From: Chara braunii
Lineage: Eukaryota > Streptophyta > Charophyceae > Charales > Characeae
DNA: 32,682 bases
Direction of reading: 5' to 3'
Assembly (NCBI GenBank): GCA_003427395.1
Contig: BFEA01000410.1
Location: 1 to 32,682, forward strand
The notes under the pieces are model-generated. The model saw only the letters and a program-made list of their open reading frames with translations, had not been told where the DNA came from and ran no database searches. The position numbers and the translations under genes were made by a program. Positions 10,656 to 18,038 of this stretch are shown here, one piece after another. How positions within the stretch are numbered: the stretch's first letter is position 1; every line of letters starts with the position of its first letter.

Positions 10656-11796
10656 CTGGAGACCCATTGCGCCAGCATGCACAGACCCAGCACGGACAGG
10701 GCAAACGAGATGTGTCAGGGCTTTACACTGCCTTGTCAAGAGATTCTCCAGGAAAAACAACTTCCACCTCGGCTCGACTTACGAGATGAAGGACGAGCTG
10801 CAACCAACAGGGGAGTTTTTTCAGAAGGAAGGGTGCACTGCGGCAATTGGGCGATGCTATGATATCAAAGAAATGTTTTCTTCGATATCACATGCATCGG
10901 TTCTGGACGCGGTCTCAGAACTGCTAAACCATTTCGAAGAAGACGGGTGGAAGCAGGTCAGAGTAGCCATCAGAGGAAAGTTGTGCTGCATGTCGAAGAC
11001 ACAACGGAAGCAGAATGGGTTCAACTCGGTGGAATTCGATCAGATCAGGAGTATGGTCACGTACGATCTGGCGCATGCGTATATGATGTGTGGTCACATC
11101 ACACAGAGACAAGTGCTGAGTATCCCCATGGGGAAAACCTCTAGCCCGGTTTTAGCCACCATCACCTGCGCCATGGCCGAATCCAAGTTTCTGGCATCAC
11201 TCGGGCAGGATAGGAAGCTGGTTCGCCGCTGGAGGATGGTCGACGACGTGTCCATCATCGTCGGTTGTAACAATGAGCCTGCATCGCACGACAGAGCCGA
11301 AAGGATTCTTGAAAGGTTCCAGGAAACATATGACAGCGGACTCAAACTCATCCGCAAAGATGAAGGTACGAACACTTGGCAGTTCATAGGGGGCAGAATG
11401 TACGTTGACACTGACCCAGTACAGATACATTTCGTGCAGGAGACGAAGAATGCTGGGGCGCTCCGTGAGACAGGAACTCTACGCTACCACTCAATGCAAG
11501 ATTTCGCCAGTTACTCCAAGAAAAGAATGAAGAAAGGAGTACTGCTGGCCACTCTGAAGAGGCTCTGGTTCTCATCGACATCGAATGCAATGAGTGTAAG
11601 TTCGGTGGCGTATGCGATTACTGAGAGTATCCTCTGGGCCTACACCCCGGAGGTTTCATTAGGCGCCTTGGCCAAATTGGCCAAGGTTACGGGCTACAAG
11701 GCTCTGAGGCTTCTCACGATCTGTTTCCAACAGCAGCTCAGCGAATCAAAGCAAAGGCGAACTTCAACCGAGGAAACCCGACAAGAAGTCGGGTAG
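10582..11796 (+). CDS. Reverse transcriptase of uncertain clade (Penelope-like?)
   Basis: This 404-codon frame is the longest in the window without Ns. Positions in the frame: RWRPIAPACTDPAR at 25-38 (finger motif), motif A CYDIKEMFSSISH at 92-104 with catalytic Asp94, motif B IPMGKTSSPVLA at 181-192. Motif C is RWRMVDD at 216-222, with both Asp present and Met where Tyr is usual. GLKLIRKDEG at 253-262 and WQFIGGRM at 266-273 fit motifs D and E. Motifs A and B differ from the LINE RT at 8206-9507. The arrangement resembles Penelope-like or other telomerase-related RTs, but that is inference. No GIY-YIG endonuclease follows it. The true start lies upstream; codons before about 24 are probably not native. 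An intact core among ruined neighbours suggests recent activity or constraint. Confidence 0.75.
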   Translation: MEHRWKTRKNLRYTEGQRPPAVESRWRPIAPACTDPARTGQTRCVRALHCLVKRFSRKNNFHLGSTYEMKDELQPTGEFFQKEGCTAAIGRCYDIKEMFSSISHASVLDAVSELLNHFEEDGWKQVRVAIRGKLCCMSKTQRKQNGFNSVEFDQIRSMVTYDLAHAYMMCGHITQRQVLSIPMGKTSSPVLATITCAMAESKFLASLGQDRKLVRRWRMVDDVSIIVGCNNEPASHDRAERILERFQETYDSGLKLIRKDEGTNTWQFIGGRMYVDTDPVQIHFVQETKNAGALRETGTLRYHSMQDFASYSKKRMKKGVLLATLKRLWFSSTSNAMSVSSVAYAITESILWAYTPEVSLGALAKLAKVTGYKALRLLTICFQQQLSESKQRRTSTEETRQEVG

Positions 11797-12756
11797 AGAC
11801 GGACACGGCCTGATAACAAGCCCAACAGCGGGCTATAACTGCCTGTCAGGATTTTTAGACCGCGAGTTGTACATTTTCGGTAGCTTTGCTACCTGTATCT
11901 TGTATTTATTTATTTATTTATTTGTTTGATCCCGCACATTCGGTTTGTCTTTCGGATTTTTCAGGTTTTTCAAGTTTTGCCCGGTTTTCAGCTTTCCAAT
12001 TTCTAGTTTAAACTTATCGGTTTTTCGTTTTGAAGAAGGTTTAGTTGACTGGATTCCGTATTTTCCTTTTCTTTCCAGTATTTTGATAATCCCGTTTGGA
12101 AATCCGGCTCCATTTTACGTCCGAGACGGAGTGCAGGTAGGCAAGTACAAAAATTTTGAAGTGATCCTGGAAGGAAGTTCCTAGTGGAACGACGGGTAGG
12201 ACAGAGTGAGGTTCAGGGTACCAGGTATATATGACTGAGAGGCAAGGCATTCGGCCTCTTTTCGACTAAGTGTGTGAAGCACACCTTCCTGAAGATTCCG
12301 CTGGAGCAGGCGGATGAAACCGGTAGAAGGATACTGCTTGTCATTTTGGGAGATCCAGCTATGGTGATGTGGTTTACTATGTCTACATGAAGTGTGAGCT
12401 TGTTCTAAGATTCGAAGTTGTTCGTATCTCTGAATATTTGCTGCTAAGTGTGTATGATACAGCCCTCCGTCACTGTCTCCCCTGACGGACTGTTGCCGCA
12501 GTCTGCCACGTGTCAGACTGGCCAACATTTGGACCAAGGATGTCCCATTACTGCCACTGCTTCCCTAAGTTGGGCACATCTTTTTCATTTGGATTTTCAC
12601 AATACCAACCCGGGCCAATTGGGCCAATTGGGCGCCGCTCTCAATGGGTGATATTGCAGATATTTCGCAAAACCACCGTAATCAGATTTTGGCATTACTT
12701 TACCTTGAAGTTCTTCTTTTTGGGGGGACAATGGGGCTCTTTGTAATCAACTTTGT
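11797..12756. other. Region downstream of the RT, no gene recognised
   Basis: It may include the RT element's 3' untranslated region. It holds a short GCCC/GGGC hairpin near 11820-11833 and a (TTTA)n run at 11903-11923. T-rich sequence continues to about 12090. I see no poly(A) tail, terminal repeat or coding domain. Confidence 0.45.
11903..11923. repeat. (TTTA)n microsatellite
   Basis: About five tetranucleotide units, about 110 bases after the stop codon of the second RT. It could be a tail remnant of that element or simple low-complexity sequence. Confidence 0.85.
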
Positions 12757-12799
12757 TATACTAATTTATTAGTATAATAATAATAATCATCATCATCAC
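12757..12799. repeat. 8-bp perfect palindrome plus TAA/ATC microsatellite
   Basis: TATACTAA and TTAGTATA (12757-12764 and 12769-12776) form a perfect stem around a 4-base loop. TAA units follow, then ATC units to about 12799. No gene context is visible. Confidence 0.85.
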
Positions 12800-13209
12800 C
12801 TATGCTCGTTCAACTGCTGCAACGTCCGTCCTAAGTAGTGGACAAGTCGGAAAAGACAGAATTTCAAAGCATAGAATTTAGTCAGCTTAATCTCAGACAG
12901 AAGCCCAGCGAGAAGAAAAGAGGAGAGAAAGAGGAGAGAATGCGAGAAATGAAAAGCGCAGAAAGGAGACCGCGAAGAACAGGACCCGAAGAAGCTGAGC
13001 AGGAAGAAGAAAGCAGGAAGACGCAAGCCTAGATAAAAGTCAAAAGTCTCAATTCTCCTCCGAAGCCCTCTTCATCATCGAGATATGGAAATGGAGCACA
13101 GAATCTGATATGGGGACGCAAGTGCATCCCAGCAGCTCAGCCCTGAATCTTATCCTGGAAGTTGTTTGTGAAAAAAACTCATATCCCTGCTGGAGTATCT
13201 CGAGCCAGG
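12800..13209. other. Anonymous sequence, no gene recognised
   Basis: A purine-rich stretch at about 12895-13025 gives charged Glu/Lys/Arg translations on the plus strand. The composition is low-complexity, and I do not call a gene. Confidence 0.45.
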
Positions 13210-13581
13210 GCATATTCACACAAGGGGGCTTTTTTTTTTCACAGATTTGCAAAATGAGCTATGGTTTAGAAGTCACACGGCGCCTGCCCGGCCATCAGGA
13301 TTGACAAATGGGCTGCTAAACGTCGGCGGCCTGCAGGGCCGCAGGGTTGGGCAATTTGCCAGCACCTCCTTAGGCGCTTGCAATTTTTATTTTTTGCCTC
13401 CCTGAGGGCCTACTCACGCTAGGGGCTTTTTTTGGCAAAGTAGCAAAATTTGCCATAGTTTTGCAGTCACACTTACCCCCCCCAAAACAAATTCGCAATT
13501 GGTGTGGCAGATGTCAGTGGGCTGCAGGGCCGCAGGGTTGAGCAATTTGCCACCACTTCCAGGGGTGCTGGCATTTTTTTT
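13210..13581. repeat. Direct repeat, two diverged units of about 198 bp
   Basis: Unit A starts near 13210 and unit B near 13408. Both run through a TTCACAC/CTCACGC entry, an AGGGG-GC-T(n) run and ATTTGC. They share a near-identical core, GGCTGCAGGGCCGCAGGGTTG-type sequence, at about 13329-13350 in A and 13529-13550 in B. CAATTTGCCA-CACC and a T-rich end follow. The copies are clearly related but strongly diverged. Confidence 0.75.
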
Positions 13582-13590
13582 GGGGGGGGG

Positions 13591-14139
13591 GGGAAAGCAT
13601 CTGTACCCCACTTAAAGATGGGAAGACCCACTATACCCAGTCCCAGCGCCAACTTGCATCTATACCCAGAAAACGGCTGGTCGAAATTATTTGCATGCCC
13701 AGGACCGAGGTCGGCATAGGTTGGTACGGTAACCGCAAAATTGCGCTTATAACCAACTACTGGAATGCACAAATTATGGACATACCCAGGCAAAATTACC
13801 GGGAGGTGGATCCGCCAAATTATTCATATACCCAAGTACTGGAGGCTGAAATTACCTTAAAGACCATACCCAGCAGCAGCTGTCAGGCACAACGGTCCAC
13901 TTGGTGGGCACGAGCATAATTTCGTGGTACACCCACAATTTTGCCCGCATGGTTTTTGGGCATGAGCATAATTTTGCCATCTGGACAGAAGGGTACACCC
14001 ACAATTTTGCACACTTTCAGGGGAAAAGTTGGGTGTTATGCAAAGTTGAACGGGTTCCGGGTATAGATGCAAGTTGGCTTTGGGACTGGGTATAGCGGGT
14101 CTTGCCATCTGTAAGTGGGGTACAGATGCAATTTTCCCT
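13591..14139. mobile_element. About 550-bp element with 73-bp inverted arms
   Basis: The left arm (about 13597-13669) and right arm (about 14058-14130) are inverted copies of each other. Each contains GCATCTGTACCCCACTTA, AAGACCC-CTATACCCAGTC and CAACTTGCATCTATACCC (right arm as reverse complement), with only a few mismatches and small indels. Between the arms, short motifs recur: CATACCCA-type on the left half, and GAGCATAATTT with GGTACACCCACAATTTTGC (two copies) on the right half. There is no open frame with a transposase motif. It is a foldback or MITE-like element nested in the TIR cluster. Confidence 0.75.
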
Positions 14140-14466
14140 TCTTTTTTTTTCCTGAATCTGTGAGCTCACAGAAGAGAATTGCAGGCATCCTTCAACTACT
14201 TCCGCTGTGTGACTGCACAAGTGGGCTATTTCTCAAATGGCAGGGTGTCCAGGCATTGTCTTCTCCAATTTGCTACCCCTGTGTGACTGCACAACACAGA
14301 GAAAAGGTAAGCTGGGAGTAGCGGAGGCGGCAAATTTTGCTACCCGTGTGTGAGTATGCCCTGAGACTTTCGCAAAGTGCAGGGTGTCCACTGTCCAGGC
14401 ATTTCTTGTCGAATTTGCTACCCGCGTGTGACTGCACAACACCGTGACAGAGAAATGGTAAACTGG

Positions 14467-14597
14467 GGGCATCGCCACACCACAGTGAGTCTCGAAATAT
14501 GCAAAATGAGAATGAACTTCCTGCGCGAGTATGCACCCTCCACAATTTGTCTTTTTCACATTAAATTTTCGAGAGACTCAGTGGTGTGGCGAGGCCC
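14467..14597. mobile_element. Short MITE-like element, TIR GGGC-TCGCCACACCAC
   Basis: The left arm GGGCATCGCCACACCACAG continues with TGAGTCTCGAAA. The right arm is its inverse, ending GGTGTGGCGAGGCCC. The arms pair for about 30 bases with two small indels around a 70-base centre. The outer 16 bases match the termini of the larger element at 14649-15539, so the two belong to one family. No convincing target-site duplication was found. Confidence 0.7.
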
Positions 14598-14737
14598 TGA
14601 GAGTAAACGTGGCAAAAATTTGCAGTTTTGCTACCCATGCGTGAGTATGGGCCTCACCACACCAATGTAGTCGAAACATCACGACAACATTCGACATATG
14701 TCAGGAACTTCTCGACATTCCCTCTTTCGACAGAAAA

Positions 14738-14782
14738 GCCCTCTTCACCACACAGCATGAGCCCTCTTCACCACACAGCATG
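14738..14782. repeat. 23-bp tandem duplication
   Basis: Two adjacent copies of a unit beginning GCCCTCTTCACCACACAG (14738-14760 and 14761-14782), inside the motif-rich TIR element. The unit carries the CACCACACAGCATG motif found elsewhere in that element. Confidence 0.9.
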
Positions 14783-15300
14783 TCGAAGTGAAGAACTAAT
14801 ACGTCCTCCGCACAAAAGAGACAAACAAACTGGGGTGAAGATAGGACAAGCATTGGTCCGTTCTCCTTTTCGACATTCGGGCAAGAACTTGACATCCCAT
14901 CGGACTGTTGAAATTGTCCAAGGTGCAGGCTGGGAAACGAGCCCTGCTCGAGAGGAGGTGTTGAAACCATTTCCCTGAGTCAGACAGCTCCTGATTTTTT
15001 TCCATCTCGGATTTCGACATGCTGTGTGGCGAGGAAAAAATGTCGAAAATGCTGTTTTCGCCACATTAACGTCGAAATTGGAGTTTTGGACACTTTTTCT
15101 TCGCCACACAGACTGCCGAAGAAAAAATGTCGAAAACACTTCGACATTTGCAAGAAAAGCAGTTTCTACATGGGTGTGGAATGGCCCGCCTGCAGAGGGT
15201 TGATTTTCAACATCTCAGAAGGGAGGTTGGGAAGGGTGTGCGGATTTCGACACCTGTCAGGGTTGGGGTACTGACGCTGCCTCAACATCCCGTCTTCTTC

Positions 15301-15387
15301 TTTTTTTTTTTGGGGGGGGGGGGAGGAACAAATGCTCCAGTCTATTCGTGGGGTGGAGCAACTGCTAGGGACTGGGGCCAGCATCCC
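15301..15387 (-). mobile_element. Short LINE 3' end (copy S4)
   Basis: On the minus strand it starts GGGATGCTGGCCCCAG and ends in a C-run then A-run (plus-strand T(11)G(12)). It shares the first hairpin and a perfect 7-bp second hairpin (TGCTCCA and TGGAGCA around CGAATAGAC) with the other LINE 3' ends. It lacks the third hairpin seen at 5897 and 16083. It lies inside a TIR element. Ends and target duplication were not resolved. Confidence 0.55.
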
Positions 15388-15740
15388 AAAACATTCGTTG
15401 TCTTCTTCTTCTTTTCCTTTTCCTGGTTCTTCAACATACGGTGTGGCGAAGACAGCCTTCGTGTCGAAACTGTGAATGTCGAAAATGGTCTGACAGTTGG
15501 CGAATATCTCGCGGTTTCGACACTGGTGTGGCGAGGCCCTATGCCCTGATTCGAGAATTACAGAGGGCCCCATGTGCACCTTGTGATGTGTGACCGGCCG
15601 ATACGCACATGCAGCAATTGTCAGGAAGTTTCGGCTTTGTCCCATCCCAAAACTGCTCCCATTGTGCCCCCCCAGTGTTGCAAAATGGCAGATGGGCCAT
15701 AGCGAATGCAAGCAAATTTTAGTCGCGTGTGTGAGTAGGC

Positions 15741-15846
15741 CCGCACACTAGGACCTGGTGGATTTGAGCTGGTTCGGGAGAGAGGCCGCCCAGGGGCTAG
15801 GACCCACTAGCGAAGTAATACCACACGTGTGACGCAATTTTATGAC
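15741..15846. repeat. Direct repeat copy 1 (about 105 bp)
   Basis: Begins CCGCACACTAGGACCTGG and ends near GTGTGACGCAATTTTATG. It is about 93 percent identical by eye to 15940-16046. The two copies bracket 94 bp of AT-rich sequence. They might be ends of a tiny LTR-like (TRIM-like) element or a local duplication; no coding sequence is present. Confidence 0.85.
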
Positions 15847-15939
15847 TTTTTGGAAAATACAAAGTGATTTCTAATTCGCATAAATGGATTGTTTTTTTCT
15901 TTAAAATGAATTGAAATCGTGTATCTCTGGCACATCGTA

Positions 15940-16046
15940 GGCCCTCACACTAGGACCTGGTGGGTTTGAGCTGGTTCGCGAGAGAGGCCGTCCAGGGGCT
16001 AGGACCCACTAGCGAAGTAATACTACGTGTGTGACGCAATTCTATG
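15940..16046. repeat. Direct repeat copy 2 (about 105 bp)
   Basis: Begins GGCCCTCACACTAGGACC and ends GTGTGACGCAATTCTATG, directly at the poly-T (minus-strand poly(A)) of the LINE that follows. It pairs with 15741-15846 at a period of 199 bp. Confidence 0.85.
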
Positions 16047-16250
16047 TTTTTTTTTTTTTTTTTAACTTCTGGAGAGGGCGACACTTGGGAGAGTGATAAG
16101 AGCATCTCCCTCAAGTAGTCCCTCAGGTGAAGTCTCCACCTATTGGTGAGGAGCTGCACCTGCTGGAAACCGGGTCCAGCGTCCCAAGTATTACAGAAAA
16201 GCTTTGAAATTGCTGGAAACGGGGTCCAGCATCCCAGTTATTGCACTAAT
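16047..16250 (-). mobile_element. LINE 3' untranslated end with poly(A) (copy S2)
   Basis: This is the 3' end of the minus-strand LINE whose coding part lies at about 16190-17998. Read on the minus strand, a GCTGGACCCCGTTTCCAGC hairpin near 16212-16230 is followed 50 bp later by a near copy (GCTGGACCCGGTTTCCAGC, 16161-16179). A second hairpin around CCAATAG comes next, then a third (16083-16116) with loop TGCTCTTATCA, and finally about 17 A. Copies S1, S3 and S4 match subsets of this, which ties them to LINE 3' ends. The doubled first hairpin is unusual. Confidence 0.7.
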
Positions 16251-17998
16251 GCCGGCCTTCATACTGCTGAGGGCCCCGGTTGTTCCTGATATGATTATTG
16301 CTGTACTCCTTCTTACTCCACTTCCAGTACCGCTGACAACTTTTAATCCCTTCCCCAAAGGTCTCGGCAAGGTCTGTTGTTCAGGGGGTCCGGCTCCCAC
16401 TGTTCTGGAGTTCCTGTGTCCTCCTTTCCTTTTCCGTCGATGGGTAGTTGAGGGGAACCTGGTTGCGTGGTCTCAGTTCCTGTTTTGAGCAGGCCTCCTT
16501 GCAGCTCCGTTGACCTTGTTGTGGGTAACTTGGTTTTGGTTACCCACCTTTGTCGTTCTCCCGCTACCTGTGGTAGAAACCGCAGCATTAACTGCCCATC
16601 CTTGTCTGTGCAGTCACCCAGCGCCCAACACCTCCCGGTACTTAGTCTGCTCAGCTAGCTCAGAGGAGAAGACTGGGGAACGGGACAGAGAGCCCAGCAG
16701 ATTGAGGGAGGATGGGGATTGGGGACGGGAGGTTGACTGGGGTGGGGAGGCGGGGGGGCAGTGAATGGTGGGGGCCCGGNNNNNNNNNNNNNNNNNNNNN
16801 NNNNNNNNNNNNNNNNNNNNNNNNNNNNNNNNNNNNNNNNNNNNNNNNNNNNNNNNNNNNNNNNNNNNNNNNNNNNNNNNNNNNNNNNNGGGGGCGGGTC
16901 GTTGGGCAGGGCGGGTGGTGTTTGAACAGGCGATGGGGGAGGCTGGGTTGACTGCAACTGTGCACCGGTGTGGGGGGGCCGGGAGGAGGGGACACGGGCG
17001 GCTAGTTCATTCGGGAGTTGGGCTCCTGATCCTACATTGAGGCTCACCATGGACATAGCGCCCATTTTTCGGGGAGGCAGGGGCACAGGGAAGCATTCGG
17101 GCTGGTGCATTGTCCAGTTCTTCCAACTAAGCTTCCCGTTTTCGTGTATTTCGGCCATCTTACATTCAGGGTCAAGCCAGTTTTCCTGGAAAGCAGCTAT
17201 AGCCTTTCTCCTGCACTTCCTGTCCTGGGTCGCTGCCAGTAGCTCGGCGAGCTTCTGGCTGGCTTTGCCGAGGTTTGCTCGTATGACTTCCAGTAAATGT
17301 GCCTTGGCTTGGTGGAAGGCTGGAAGCCAAAGGCTGCGTCTTGTTGCTCTGCAGAGCACCGGATCCTCCAGATTACCATAAGGACTGCCAATCTCATGTG
17401 GGCAAAAAGGTTGCGTTGGAAGGGAGTCCAAACAGCTGGCATATGATGGTGTTTCCCCATTAGGATTAGAACAATGTCCCAGTGGAATGCAGAGCGTGTA
17501 AGTTTGTGCCACATCGCGTCCCACCATTGCCACAATCGAGTCGCCATTGGGCACACGAGTAGACAGTGTTCGAGGTCCGCCCTTCATGGTTGTGCATTCG
17601 GACCGCAGTGAGCACATATTGGGGAGAGGATCCTGGCCTGCTCCAGGTTGGATTTTGTTGTGATCCAATCTGGGGCTGGGAGACAACAGTGAGTTATTTG
17701 TCATTGAAGGGCTCCATGGGAGGTAGGCCTGATGTGAGCATGTGTGGCCCATGGGATATGACACATGCATTCTTCTCTTATCGGAGAGTCCCGTTTCCAT
17801 CTGTTCTGGACTACTTTGGTGGATGAGTGGAAGGTGTGTGCCCGTTTATAGCCTTCTTTAACTGAGTATTGCCATACCGGCACGGGGTTGGTGCCTTTCC
17901 ATTCCCACTCATCCGGGTCAAAAGGTAGCCCCCCCACTGGGGTGGACATTTCGTACGCATAATAACCTGCATCCTCTGATCCCACTACTCTAATTCTC
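16190..17998 (-). pseudogene. LINE ORF2 C-terminal half with zf-RVT region
   Basis: The minus-strand LINE C-terminus. From upstream: PVPVWQYSVKEGYKRAH and VQNRWKRDSP (17730-17905), PDWITTKSNLEQARILSP, then the zinc-binding part PICAHCG...DLEHCLLVCPMATRLW (about 17525-17625) with one stop inside. After it come FQRNLFAHMRLAVLMVIWR and FHQAKAHLLEVIRANL, then a Pro-rich tail that runs into an N gap at 16780-16889. Cys/His spacing and the following WQWWDAMW segment match zf-RVT, a probable nucleic-acid-binding module of plant LINEs. The 381-codon minus-strand frame over this region is not one protein, since the zinc segment is in another frame. Frameshifts show it is dead. Confidence 0.8.
16780..16889. 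other. Assembly gap (110 N)
   Basis: The run of N lies within G-rich plus-strand sequence (GGGGAGGCGGGGGGGCAG on the left, GGGGGCGGGTCG on the right), which could explain a sequencing failure. The gap size may be an estimate. It interrupts the Pro-rich tail of the LINE. Confidence 0.99.
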
Positions 17999-18000
17999 AT

Positions 18001-18038
18001 CTGTCTCTTATACACATCTAGATGTGTATAAGAGACAG
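18001..18038. other. Nextera mate-pair junction adapter (assembly artefact)
   Basis: The sequence is CTGTCTCTTATACACATCT followed directly by its reverse complement AGATGTGTATAAGAGACAG, a perfect 38-bp palindrome. This is the known Tn5 mosaic-end junction of Illumina Nextera mate-pair libraries. It is not genomic. LINE sequence flanks both sides, and the two sides overlap in LINE content, so the join was probably created by an untrimmed mate-pair read. Confidence 0.98.

Larger units (their letters stand above)
14649..15539. mobile_element. TIR element packed with TGTCGAA/TTCGACA motifs
   Basis: The termini are GGGCCTCACCACACCAATG (14649 on) and the inverse, ending CACTGGTGTGGCGAGGCCC (15539), followed on both sides by GTCGAAAC-type sequence. 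TAT flanks both ends, a possible 3-bp target duplication. About 15 copies of TTCGACA, TGTCGAA or one-base variants lie inside in both orientations. So do several CGCCACACAG/CTGTGTGGCG copies (for example 15021, 15097). Repeated subterminal motifs are typical transposase-binding sites in DNA transposons such as En/Spm, by analogy only. It contains a LINE 3'-end insertion at 15301-15387. No transposase is visible. Confidence 0.65.
13406..15742. mobile_element. Nest of TIR elements sharing GGGCC-ACTCAC termini
   Basis: The left terminus GGGCCTACTCACGC (13406) is matched by its inverse GTGTGAGTAGGCCC at 15729-15742. Two more inverted termini lie inside: GTGTGAGTATGCCC ending near 14361 and GCGTGAGTATGGGCC ending near 14653. 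Next to the termini an AAATTTGC-type motif recurs (TAGCAAAATTTGC near 13441; ATTTTGCTACCC near 14337 and 14633). It is therefore unclear which left and right ends originally belonged together. No transposase is visible, so these would be non-autonomous. PIF/Harbinger- or CMC-like elements are possible but unproven. Confidence 0.5.

Noticed and set aside
14768-15139. 123-codon minus ORF rich in STFF and RHTA motifs
   Set aside because: The repeated peptide comes from the TGTCGAA/CGCCACACAG DNA motifs, not from a protein family.
13210-15742. CRISPR-like array in the repeat cluster
   Set aside because: Repeats are irregular in spacing, orientation and length, and the genome is eukaryotic in character.
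16047-16185. tRNA-derived SINE reading of the poly-T-led elements
   Set aside because: I found no convincing A and B boxes or cloverleaf, and the same sequence continues from LINE C-terminal coding sequence into the tail, so a LINE 3' end is simpler.
16655-17800. A 381-codon minus-strand ORF as one protein
   Set aside because: It crosses the N gap, and the conserved zinc-binding part (HCLLVCPMATRLW) lies in another frame, so the frame only partly follows the LINE protein.
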